From the NCBI GenBank assembly GCA_051655155.1, contig JBOFZL010000081.1, forward strand, positions 1 through 41,490: DNA of 41,490 nt, given 5' to 3'. The notes under the pieces are model-generated. The model saw only the letters and a list, made by a program, of their open reading frames with translations, made no database searches and was not told the DNA's origin. This stretch comes from JBOFZL01 sp051655155. Its GTDB lineage: Bacteria; Bacillota; Clostridia; Peptostreptococcales; Filifactoraceae. A program made the position numbers and the translations under genes. Every line of letters starts with the position of its first letter. The first letter of the stretch is position 1. Below are positions 26,939 through 35,125 of this stretch, one piece after another.

Positions 26939-28120
26939 CTATTTTACTATAGCAGATATATTTCCATCTTTAAAACTAATATCTATTTTGTCACCTAAAT
27001 CTAAATTATCAATGCTGGTAATTACCATATTTTTTTTTCTAATAACGGCAAACCCTTTTTCATACGGTAAAATCGGGTTTATTAAACCTAATGTCTTACC
27101 TAAAGAATCTACTTCCTTTTCTATAAGCGTCATCTTTCTCGATAGCGATATAATTAAATTTCTCTTAATATTATCTAATTCATCAGATCTTCTTTTTTGT
27201 ATAGTTAAAGGAGAATGAGACTCTAAACTAATATTGAGATTTAATAAAAATTTATTCTTACTATCTATCTTAGAATGAAAAACTTTATTCATTATTTCAA
27301 AAATAGAATTCAATTCATTATATAGATATTTTTTTGATGGTAAAGCTAACTCTGCAGCCATAGACGGAGTAGAAGCCCTTAAATCTGCAACTAAATCTAA
27401 AATTGTATTATCCGTTTCATGACCAATAGCTGAAATTATAGGTATTTTAGATTCTGATACAGCTCTGGCAAGTGCTTCATCATTAAATTCAATTAAATCT
27501 TCATAAGATCCGCCACCACGAGCAATTATAATAGTGTCTACCTCTTCCTTTTCATTAAAAAAATCAATACCTTTAACAATGCTTTCTGCCGTACCTGTCC
27601 CTTGGACTTTACATGGATAAACAACAATCTCACATTGAGGATATCTAGTTTTTGATACATTTAGTATGTCCTGTAGTACGGCTCCTGTTTTTGAAGTGAT
27701 TACCCCTAATTTATTTGGAAATTCATTAATCTTCTTCTTTTTAGAACTTAAAAATAATCCTTCTTCCTTCAAAATTTTTGCAATTTTTAGATATTTTTCA
27801 AAGGCCTTTCCTATCCCTACAGCCTTAGCTTCTTTAACCATCAACTTAAAACTTCCATCTTTTTGATAGAAATTTAAAGTACCCACCAATTCTACTTCAA
27901 TTCCGCTTTCTATATTGATATCTAAAGTTTCAGGTTCGAAACATACACAATCTAACTTTGAGTTTATATCTTTTAAGGAAAAAAATAAATATCCACCTGT
28001 GCTAAATCTTGAATTGGATATCTCTCCATATACTGAAATACATTGGAGAATTGGATCAGTTTTAATCGACTTATTTATATAATCGTTTACTTCTGAAACG
28101 CTTAAGTATCTTATTTTCAT
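26939..28120 (-). CDS. xseA: Exodeoxyribonuclease VII large subunit
   Basis: Catalytic subunit of exonuclease VII, which degrades ssDNA to oligonucleotides. An N-terminal OB fold (PILQCISVYGEISNSRFSTGG, YLFFSLKD) is followed by the catalytic domain with GVITSKTGAVLQDI, IIARGGGSYEDLIEFNDE and PIISAIGHETDNTILDLVAD, then a coiled-coil. The frame opens at 28138, but AGAGGA is spaced for the ATG at 28120 and homologues begin at MKIRYLSVSEVN (393 residues). It heads the close-packed xseA-to-recJ run; a TATTAT-like -10 is visible in the short upstream gap but no good -35. Confidence 0.95.
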   Translation of the reverse strand: MKIRYLSVSEVNDYINKSIKTDPILQCISVYGEISNSRFSTGGYLFFSLKDINSKLDCVCFEPETLDINIESGIEVELVGTLNFYQKDGSFKLMVKEAKAVGIGKAFEKYLKIAKILKEEGLFLSSKKKKINEFPNKLGVITSKTGAVLQDILNVSKTRYPQCEIVVYPCKVQGTGTAESIVKGIDFFNEKEEVDTIIIARGGGSYEDLIEFNDEALARAVSESKIPIISAIGHETDNTILDLVADLRASTPSMAAELALPSKKYLYNELNSIFEIMNKVFHSKIDSKNKFLLNLNISLESHSPLTIQKRRSDELDNIKRNLIISLSRKMTLIEKEVDSLGKTLGLINPILPYEKGFAVIRKKNMVITSIDNLDLGDKIDISFKDGNISAIVK

Positions 28121-28202
28121 CGTATCAGTTCCTCTCATAAAGATAATACACTATTTTTTGAAAAAAATCGATAAGTTTACATAAAATAATTATATCATTT
28201 AT

Positions 28203-28238
28203 AAAAAAGGACATGATCAGAGAATCATATCCTTTTTT
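28203..28238 (-). terminator. Rho-independent terminator after the YkpA-type gene
   Basis: Arms 28203-28217 and 28224-28238 pair with one mismatch around a 6-nt loop; on the minus strand the stem ends in TTTTTT. It lies just past the stop codon of the ABC-F gene. Confidence 0.8.
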
Positions 28239-28241
28239 ATG

Positions 28242-29861
28242 TTACTTATACATAACTTCAATTTGACCTTGTAATTCTTCATTTTCAAGATAGTCATCAA
28301 AATTACCTATTCTATCTACAACACCATTAGGTGTTATTTCTATCACTCTCGTAGCAATTGTATTAATAAACTCATGATCATGAGAACTAAATAATATACT
28401 CCCACTAAATTTAATCAATCCTTCGTTTAAAGCCGTAATAGACTCTAAATCTAAGTGGTTTGTTGGATCATCCATAACAAGCACATTTGAATTTGCTACC
28501 ATCATCTTAGATAACATACAACGAACTTTTTCCCCACCAGATAAAACAGATGCTGATTTTAAAACCTCATCTCCACTAAATAACATTCTTCCTAAAAAAC
28601 CACGTATAAAAGTTTCCGTCTTCTCTATAGAATATTCTCTCAACCAATCTATTAAATTTTCATTATGATCATCAAAATACTCATTATAATCCCTAGGAAG
28701 ATAAGAAGTAGATGTTGTAACGCCCCATTTATAACTTCCAGAATCTGGTTGAATTTCACCCATAATAACTTTAAATAAAGCAGTAATCACCTGCTCATTA
28801 TTACTTAAAAAAACTACCTTGTCATTTCTTCCAAGAGTAAAAGAAACATTATCCAAAAGCTTCTGTCCACTAACTGTAAGACTTATATTCTCGACTTCCA
28901 ACAAATCATTTCCTAACTCTCTTTCTGGAGAAAACCCTACAAAAGGATATTTTCTTCTGCTAGGCTGTATATCCTCTAAGGTTAATTTATCCAACTGTTT
29001 TTTTCTTGAAGTAGCTTGTTTCGCCTTAGAAGCATTAGAACTAAATCTAGCAATGAACTCTTGTAACTCTTTCATTTTTTCTTGAACCTTCTTGTTTTGA
29101 TCCTTAGCCATCTTTAATGCTAATTGGCTTGACTGATACCAAAAATCATAATTACCTACAAATAATTGTATTTTCCCAAAATCTACATCAGCCATATGTG
29201 TACATACCTTATTTAAGAAATGTCTATCATGAGATACTATTATTATAGTAGAATTTTCAAGGTTCATCAAAAAATTTTCTAACCACATAATTGATTTAAA
29301 ATCTAAATGATTAGTAGGTTCGTCAAGAAGAAGAATATCCGGTTTTCCAAAAAGTGCTTGTGCCAATAAAACTTTTACTTTTTCAGAACCTCGTAAATTT
29401 TTCATTTGTAAATCATGTAAATCTTTATTAATTCCAAGTCCTATTAATAAACTTGAAGCATTAGATTCTGCCTCCCATCCATCAAGTTCGGCAAACTCAC
29501 CTTCTAATTCAGCAGCTTTAACCCCATCTTCATCAGAAAAATCTTCCTTCATATAGATTTCTTCTTTTTCCAACATAATTTGATATAGACGCTCATGTCC
29601 TCTTATTACAGTATTAAGTACGATATCTTCATCATATTGAAAATGATCTTGTTTCAATATAGCCATTCTCTTTTTCGATTCTACAGTTATACTTCCTTCA
29701 TTTGCCTCTACCTCTCCTGAAAGTATCTTTAAAAATGTAGACTTACCAGCTCCATTTGCTCCAATAACTCCATAACAATTTCCTTCTGTAAACTTCAGAT
29801 TTACATCCTTAAAGAGTTGTTTATCTCCGTATCTAAGGCCAACACCACTTACATTAATCAT
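28242..29861 (-). CDS. ykpA: ABC-F ATPase of the YkpA/YbiT group
   Basis: Soluble ABC-F translation-associated ATPase, 539 residues. NBD1: GANGAGKST, LLLDEPTNHLD, and an altered signature LRGSEKVKVLLAQAL where others have LSGGE. NBD2: a degenerate Walker A region (LSNNEQVITALFK) but an intact LSGGEKVRCML and VLVMDDPTNHLD. Both peculiarities occur in Bacillus YkpA as I remember it, so they mark the subfamily and not decay. The inter-domain linker includes FIARFSSNASKAKQATSRKKQL. AAGGAG 6 nt before ATG. It stands alone between its own promoter and terminator. Its exact ribosomal role is unknown. Confidence 0.9.
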   Translation of the reverse strand: MINVSGVGLRYGDKQLFKDVNLKFTEGNCYGVIGANGAGKSTFLKILSGEVEANEGSITVESKKRMAILKQDHFQYDEDIVLNTVIRGHERLYQIMLEKEEIYMKEDFSDEDGVKAAELEGEFAELDGWEAESNASSLLIGLGINKDLHDLQMKNLRGSEKVKVLLAQALFGKPDILLLDEPTNHLDFKSIMWLENFLMNLENSTIIIVSHDRHFLNKVCTHMADVDFGKIQLFVGNYDFWYQSSQLALKMAKDQNKKVQEKMKELQEFIARFSSNASKAKQATSRKKQLDKLTLEDIQPSRRKYPFVGFSPERELGNDLLEVENISLTVSGQKLLDNVSFTLGRNDKVVFLSNNEQVITALFKVIMGEIQPDSGSYKWGVTTSTSYLPRDYNEYFDDHNENLIDWLREYSIEKTETFIRGFLGRMLFSGDEVLKSASVLSGGEKVRCMLSKMMVANSNVLVMDDPTNHLDLESITALNEGLIKFSGSILFSSHDHEFINTIATRVIEITPNGVVDRIGNFDDYLENEELQGQIEVMYK

Positions 29862-29952
29862 TTTATTCTCCTTAAACTTTTCTTATTTATATTATTTAAA
29901 ATAGACTTTTCTTTATTTATAAATTTATAAATAGTTTTAATTATGCCTAACT

Positions 29953-29981
29953 ATACTATCATAAGGAAATGAATTATTCAA
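29953..29981 (-). promoter_or_regulatory. Promoter of the YkpA-type gene
   Basis: On the minus strand TTGAAT (29976-29981), 17 bp, then TAGTAT (29953-29958) with an extended TG (TGATAGTAT). The leader to the ATG is about 85 nt of AT-rich sequence in which I see no riboswitch or upstream reading frame. Confidence 0.6.
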
Positions 29982-30028
29982 GGTAGATATTTTAAATATG
30001 TGAATAATATGTTATAAAAACTTTATAT

Positions 30029-30064
30029 AAAAGGCTGTAATTAAAAATTTAATTACAGCCTTTT
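30029..30064 (-). terminator. Terminator of the ornithine-degradation operon
   Basis: 17-nt arms (30029-30045, 30048-30064) pair perfectly; the inner A/T pairs would open to a loop. The GC core is GGCTGT/ACAGCC and the minus strand ends in CCTTTTATAT. It begins 4 bp after the orr stop. Confidence 0.78.
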
Positions 30065-30067
30065 ATC

Positions 30068-31141
30068 TTATTTATAAGTTTTAACTACATAGTTACTGGT
30101 AAAAGCCTTTAAAAGACCTCCATACCCTAACTTAAAACTCACTATATCTCCTACTTTATAGCAATTATCACTATTGGTTAGATCAAGTATCATATGGTCA
30201 GAGCTTGCACCTAGAATATCTATTTTAGTATCAATCGTTGTCATACTTTCAATGTCTATATCCTGTTTTCCTATTCCGATTATTCCTCGTTTTATTATGC
30301 CCCTATCCTCGTATTCAGGTTTTTTACCAAAAGCATCTAATCCAACTTCTCCTATTGGTAATGAAGGTTTTTCTTTTAACTCTATTATTTGTGCCTCTAA
30401 TATTACTGCGTCATTGTGTGTTTCACTTAATTTTTCACCATAAGCTGTTTCGTTTCCTAAAATAAAAGCTTCACCAGGTCTAAGATTGTTTATCCCCTTT
30501 GGTAATTCACCTTTGTTTATTAGATAAATTGAACTTGAATTTCCACCAGAAACCATATGAAGTTTAATTCCAAACTTTCTTTGGATTTTTTCGCTATAAT
30601 CCACTAAAACTGATAGATTTTCACTCTTTGGTATAATTGCTCCATAGCATGTAAGATTAACTCCTATGCCATAAAACTCAATATTTTTCATCGAAAGAAT
30701 CTGTTCTACTGCATTATATACCTGTTCTTCATATTGATAAAATATACCTTCTCTCAAATCACCAAGGTCAATCATTAGTAATATTTTATGAATCTTATTT
30801 TGCTTACTAGCCTCTTTATTTAAAAGTTCTATTGTTTTAAGTTCTGAATTGAAGCTAATATCTGTATATTTTACTACATCTTCTATTTCACATTCCATAG
30901 GTAACCTTAACAATATCTTAGGTTTGTGTGACAAAGCGTAGCTTATAATATTCTCTATTCTTGAGTCAGCAAGATAATCAACTTCTGCACTTTCAGATAG
31001 AACCCTAACTATTTCAGTATCTGCACAAAATGACTTTGTTACTATTGTAAGGGAGCAATCTGCCTTTTTTACTAAAGAATTTATTTCTATCAAGTTATCT
31101 TTGATTTTTTTTAAATCTACTACTAATCTTGGATACATCAT
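30068..31141 (-). CDS. orr: Ornithine racemase (PLP-dependent, alanine racemase-like fold)
   Basis: Converts L-ornithine to the D-ornithine used by the aminomutase. Member of the YggS/alanine-racemase N-terminal fold family, 357 residues. The PLP lysine is K36 in TIVTKSFCAD. Other marks are SFNSELKTIELL, MIDLGDLREGIF, VSGGNSSSIYLI and the late LRPGEAFILGNETAYGE. It overlaps the MutL-like gene by 4 bp (ATGA) and is the last gene of the operon, directly before the terminator. The assignment as ornithine racemase rests on the operon plus the resemblance to the Orr/alanine-ornithine racemase group; a racemase of another amino acid is less likely. Confidence 0.9.
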   Translation of the reverse strand: MMYPRLVVDLKKIKDNLIEINSLVKKADCSLTIVTKSFCADTEIVRVLSESAEVDYLADSRIENIISYALSHKPKILLRLPMECEIEDVVKYTDISFNSELKTIELLNKEASKQNKIHKILLMIDLGDLREGIFYQYEEQVYNAVEQILSMKNIEFYGIGVNLTCYGAIIPKSENLSVLVDYSEKIQRKFGIKLHMVSGGNSSSIYLINKGELPKGINNLRPGEAFILGNETAYGEKLSETHNDAVILEAQIIELKEKPSLPIGEVGLDAFGKKPEYEDRGIIKRGIIGIGKQDIDIESMTTIDTKIDILGASSDHMILDLTNSDNCYKVGDIVSFKLGYGGLLKAFTSNYVVKTYK

Positions 31142-32529
31142 TCTTCCTCCCTTTTTGTTTTTCTTGGTATCTTTAGGTTTAAACTTTTTTCCAGAAGAAT
31201 TAAAGCTGCTTCCTTATGACATTTTGATAAAACCCCTAGAGAAGCCATTATATAATGATTATCTACAAGTATTTCAGTATCTAGGTTAGGAAATAATAAT
31301 AAGCCCGTTTCATTATGTCTAGCTATTTTTTTCATTATTTCAACTCTATTTGGTAGTCTTGTCAAAGCACCGCCAGTTCCTATTATATACTTAACCTTTG
31401 TCAAATCTTTACCTTCTGCTAAAGATGACCTTCCTGCTGGTCCATATACATGTCTAATTTTTCCTGCATGACGCTCTACTGCCCTTAACACCGCCTCAGT
31501 TGTAAGACGTTCAACAAATTTAATTTCTTCAGAATTTTTAGGGATAGCTTTGTATTCTTCCATTATTTTATCAATATCTAGGTTTAATTCTTTTTTCATT
31601 ATATCTTTTCCAATTAATTTCACGATATTTGGCATATTTACATATACCCCTAAATCTCCTTCTACAGTACGTTTTGCCACTGGTTCTGGTGCTACTTGAA
31701 TCCTTTCAACTTCCTCTGATCCTATAGTTACAGAATGAAGATCCGTTGTAGCTCCACCTACATCTAACACAATCAAATCACCGATATGATCATACAGAAG
31801 CTTTGCGCATTCCATAACTGCTCCTGGAGTAGGTATTATCGGTCCGTTAACTAATTCTTTCACATGTTCCATCCCAGGTGCATGAATTATATGATCCTCA
31901 AAAGCATCTTGGATTACCTTTCGTGTAGGTTCGACATTAAGGTCATCAATTTTAGGATACACATTCTCTACTATATAAAGCTTCGTTTCCAAATCCTCAA
32001 AAATCAACTTTATTTCTTCTTGATTTTCAATATTTCCTGCATATATGATTGGAATATTTAAACCAATATTATTTATTAACTCTGCGTTATATAGAGCAGT
32101 TTCTCTTTCTCCATAGTCAACTCCACCTGCTATTAGTATAATATTAGGTTTTATTTCTTGGATTTTTTTTAGGTCAGTTCTTCTTAAACGTCCGGCAGTA
32201 ACTTGATGTATTATTGCCCCTGCTCCTAAAGCAGCTTCTTTTGCAGCTCTGGCTGTCATGTCAAATACTAAACCATGAACCGTCATTTTTAGTCCACCGG
32301 CTGCCGATGAAGTAGCCAACATTTCATCATAGTCAATTTTATCTACACCAAGATTATTTGCTAAGCTATCAATAGCTGCCTTTAAACCTACTCTAACATC
32401 ACCTTCTAGCACAGAGGTGGCGGCTTGCCCTTGACCCAAAAAAATTGGATCAAGGGTATTAATATTATTAAAGGCATTTACCACCGTAGTTGTAGAACCT
32501 ATTTCTGCAACTAATACATCTATTTTCAT
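31138..32529 (-). CDS. MutL/GlmL-family ATPase, probable reactivation chaperone for the B12 aminomutase
   Basis: ASKHA-fold ATPase of the glutamate mutase MutL/GlmL family, 463 residues. It shows VLVAEIGSTTTVVNAF at the N terminus (phosphate loop), the ILIAGGVDYGERETAL region, the second nucleotide loop DLIVLDVGGATTDLHSV and the C-terminal IIGTGGALTRLPN. Such proteins accompany adenosylcobalamin mutases and are thought to exchange damaged cofactor. The ATG directly follows the oraE stop with no gap, so expression is coupled to oraE. This placement makes OraE the obvious client; no glutamate mutase gene is in the window. The client relationship is inferred. Confidence 0.85.
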   Translation of the reverse strand: MKIDVLVAEIGSTTTVVNAFNNINTLDPIFLGQGQAATSVLEGDVRVGLKAAIDSLANNLGVDKIDYDEMLATSSAAGGLKMTVHGLVFDMTARAAKEAALGAGAIIHQVTAGRLRRTDLKKIQEIKPNIILIAGGVDYGERETALYNAELINNIGLNIPIIYAGNIENQEEIKLIFEDLETKLYIVENVYPKIDDLNVEPTRKVIQDAFEDHIIHAPGMEHVKELVNGPIIPTPGAVMECAKLLYDHIGDLIVLDVGGATTDLHSVTIGSEEVERIQVAPEPVAKRTVEGDLGVYVNMPNIVKLIGKDIMKKELNLDIDKIMEEYKAIPKNSEEIKFVERLTTEAVLRAVERHAGKIRHVYGPAGRSSLAEGKDLTKVKYIIGTGGALTRLPNRVEIMKKIARHNETGLLLFPNLDTEILVDNHYIMASLGVLSKCHKEAALILLEKSLNLKIPRKTKREEE

Positions 32530-34749
32530 TTATTTTCCTGCTTCCATTTCTCTTCTTTTATTTACAAGGAAAGTTGCAACATGTACTCCCTTTGAACCTC
32601 TTCCAAAACCTGCATCAACTCCTGCAGCTACTGCTGATTCAGGTATTACTTGAGTTCCTCCTGCCGCTACCATAACTTTATCTCTTATTCCTTTTTCAAC
32701 GCATAATTCATGGATACGTTTCATATTCTTGTAGTGAATATCATCGTGAGAGATGATTGTTGAAGCTAGAATTGCATCTGCATTAAGTTCTATTGCTGCA
32801 TCAACAAGTTTTTCTACTGGAACAGAAGTTCCAAGATATTCAACTTTGATACCATATTTTTCAATACCACCATGTTTTATATCTATTACTTCTCTTAGCC
32901 CCACAGAGTGCTCGTCTTCTCCAACTGTTCCACATACTATCATCATAGGTTTCGCTTCTATGTCTGCTCTTATTTCGTCATCAGATAAAATCTCAGGCTC
33001 TGGTGGTATTACTAAAGTATTAACATCTACTGCAAAAGGAAGTTTTCCTTTTAATTCAATCCTTGTACCTTCAGCCTCTTGTAAAATTTCTCTTGAAATT
33101 ACCTCTGGATCTTCTATATTCATCTTTTTTGCAAATTCTAATGCTGCAAATTCTGCAACTCTTTTTGATGTTGGTAAACACATAGTTAACAATATCGTTC
33201 CATCTGCCAACCACTCTACTTCTGGCTTTATCTTACCCGTATTTCTATACTCTTCAGTTTCAGCCATTCTAACATTTACATTGTCTTGTTGGTCCAGTTC
33301 ATCAATATAAATAATTTTTTCAGGACATTCAAAAGTACAACCACCTATTAGAGATGATGGGTTTTTAACGGCTTCTTCCCCATATTGAGCTAAGTTATTG
33401 TAGCCGAAGTGCGCAGTTACTGGTGCACAATAATCTTCATCTCTTTCATATACAGTTCCATATCCTACACCGCCTGCCATATCTCTAGCGATTCCGTCAC
33501 CATTTCTTTCAGGATAATAAGCAGAATCAACGAAAAATCCAGCCTGTACTGCATTAAAATATCCACCTACTTCAATAATTTCTTCTAAAAATAATACTGC
33601 TCTTTCTTTGATTTCTCTTGCTTTTTCTCTTAAAACACCATCATCTTTAAGAGCAATCATCTCCATCATTCCATCCATGCCAACAAGAGCTTGCTTTGCA
33701 GTATCACAAGCTTCTATATTGTAAATATGCCATGGTACATTACGTCCTTCATCTGGAGTTATTGTAGACTGAATATCCGCTCTAGTTAATTTTGAAACAA
33801 GCAAGTTAAGAACGTGAGTTACTGTAGCCTCCCTTGTTGATGAATCCATATACTTTGTATTCATCTGCGCTCTCATTCTATATTCTTTAAATATATCTCT
33901 AAGTGCAACTGCATATGGTAAATCTAAATACATGCTTGGTGCAGGAGGTGCTGTTGGTGGCACTGTAGAAAGACATATATTAGATTTTTTCATTCCAACT
34001 TTTGCAGAAAATATTGAATTTATACCATGTTGAACCATAAGTTCAGGCATAACCTTCCAAGCTTGTCGTGCTGTAGCATTTGCATTATGTGCTCCATCTA
34101 TTTGTGCTATATCTGCCCATGCCATTATCGTTTTTGATTCACAGGCATCAACGAATGATCTTATCATATTAATATTTCTATATAGTACGTTATATTGTGG
34201 ATCTTGATGTGCTCCATTCACTCCCTCTTCAGCAAACATAACAGCAACATCAGGTCCAGCAACTCCAGATACATAAGAGTGATAATTTATGTCTCTTCCT
34301 ATTTCATCTTCTATCATATCCAAAGCTTTTCTTTGAGCCCTAACTTGCTTTCTTGTGATAGGTACTCCACCTATACCTTGTGGCGTTCCTTCTATTAATC
34401 CATCATAGTGTGACTGTCCTGCAGTTCTAATTACCATTATATGATCCGCTCCATGCCACGCTGCCATTCTCATCCTTCTTATGTCATCTTCAAATCTTCC
34501 TGATGCTATCTCTGTAGTAATATTACAGTTTGGTTGAGGATCAATATTATCAAAGTATTTTGCAGATGGAAGAGGTACAGATGCTCCCATAGGAGTTGAA
34601 CAGTCTTTAAAATTAAAAGGCCCCATTTCTAAACCTGGTACTGGCGTTCTCCAAGTCCATCCACGTCTTCTTGGTCTATAATTTTCTAAATCTTTAAGAA
34701 TATTTTCTATATTAAGTTTCTCATTAACTTGAATTTTTATGTCAGACAT
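32530..34749 (-). CDS. oraE: D-ornithine 4,5-aminomutase, large (E) subunit
   Basis: Adenosylcobalamin- and PLP-dependent radical aminomutase moving the terminal amino group of D-ornithine to give (2R,4S)-2,4-diaminopentanoate. 739 residues. The N-terminal part (about 1-500) is the TIM barrel (ENYRPRRRGWTWRTPVPGLE, MRMAAWHGADHIMVIRTAGQ, FVDSAYYPERNGDGIARD). The C-terminal Rossmann domain has the base-off cobalamin motif DxHxxG as DEHSVG and continues LGTSVPVEKLVDAAIELNAD. PLP binds a lysine in the C-terminal domain in the Clostridium sticklandii enzyme; I did not map it. The ATG shares one base with the oraS stop (TAATG), and GAGGAGG lies inside the oraS end, indicating translational coupling. 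Confidence 0.96.
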   Translation of the reverse strand: MSDIKIQVNEKLNIENILKDLENYRPRRRGWTWRTPVPGLEMGPFNFKDCSTPMGASVPLPSAKYFDNIDPQPNCNITTEIASGRFEDDIRRMRMAAWHGADHIMVIRTAGQSHYDGLIEGTPQGIGGVPITRKQVRAQRKALDMIEDEIGRDINYHSYVSGVAGPDVAVMFAEEGVNGAHQDPQYNVLYRNINMIRSFVDACESKTIMAWADIAQIDGAHNANATARQAWKVMPELMVQHGINSIFSAKVGMKKSNICLSTVPPTAPPAPSMYLDLPYAVALRDIFKEYRMRAQMNTKYMDSSTREATVTHVLNLLVSKLTRADIQSTITPDEGRNVPWHIYNIEACDTAKQALVGMDGMMEMIALKDDGVLREKAREIKERAVLFLEEIIEVGGYFNAVQAGFFVDSAYYPERNGDGIARDMAGGVGYGTVYERDEDYCAPVTAHFGYNNLAQYGEEAVKNPSSLIGGCTFECPEKIIYIDELDQQDNVNVRMAETEEYRNTGKIKPEVEWLADGTILLTMCLPTSKRVAEFAALEFAKKMNIEDPEVISREILQEAEGTRIELKGKLPFAVDVNTLVIPPEPEILSDDEIRADIEAKPMMIVCGTVGEDEHSVGLREVIDIKHGGIEKYGIKVEYLGTSVPVEKLVDAAIELNADAILASTIISHDDIHYKNMKRIHELCVEKGIRDKVMVAAGGTQVIPESAVAAGVDAGFGRGSKGVHVATFLVNKRREMEAGK

Positions 34750-35114
34750 TATTTTTTACCTCCTCTAAAGATTTCTGAAACTATATTCCAATCATTGCCT
34801 TGAGAAAGTGAAACGCCAGCTTCCCTGACTGATATTCCCTTTTCTTTAGCAAGTCTATAAACTACATTTCCTGCACCCTTACCCATCAAACCTTTATCGA
34901 TAGTTCCTTCCACAATTGCTTTTGCTTCCAATGATGAAAAACCCATCCTTAGCAATATAGATCGCTCAACTGAAGGTGAGGTATTCTTTCTTCCTAAGTC
35001 TAATAAAGGATCAACAATTTCTTCTGCTAATTTCCAAAAACGATCTGTTAATTGATCATCTGTTAAGTTTGCTAGATGTTCCCTTCTCACTTGATAATCA
35101 TCTTCTCTTCTCAT
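34749..35114 (-). CDS. oraS: D-ornithine 4,5-aminomutase, small (S) subunit
   Basis: Small partner of OraE, 121 residues, required for an active aminomutase. Typical segments are RREDDYQVRREHLANLTDDQ, RFWKLAEEIVDPLLDLGRKN, TSPSVERSILLRMGFSSLEA and the end DWNIVSEIFRGGKK. A strong AGGAGG site lies before the ATG. It is 11 bp after ortB and overlaps oraE by one base, consistent with a fixed subunit ratio. Confidence 0.95.
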   Translation of the reverse strand: MRREDDYQVRREHLANLTDDQLTDRFWKLAEEIVDPLLDLGRKNTSPSVERSILLRMGFSSLEAKAIVEGTIDKGLMGKGAGNVVYRLAKEKGISVREAGVSLSQGNDWNIVSEIFRGGKK

Positions 35115-35125
35115 TAATATGCCTC

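Noticed and set aside
28242..29861. Broken Walker A in NBD2 and odd signature (LRGSE) in NBD1 of the second ABC-F protein as a sign of decay
   Set aside because: Bacillus YkpA, as I recall it, has the same degenerate second P-loop and a GGSE-type signature, so this is a subfamily trait.
29862..30067. Possible leader RNA or riboswitch ahead of the YkpA-type gene
   Set aside because: Beyond the promoter and the neighbouring operon terminator, the region is simple AT-rich sequence without conserved stems.
32753..33310. 185-codon plus-strand open frame inside oraE
   Set aside because: Shadow of a strongly coding minus-strand gene; serine/isoleucine-rich translation, no SD, no family resemblance.
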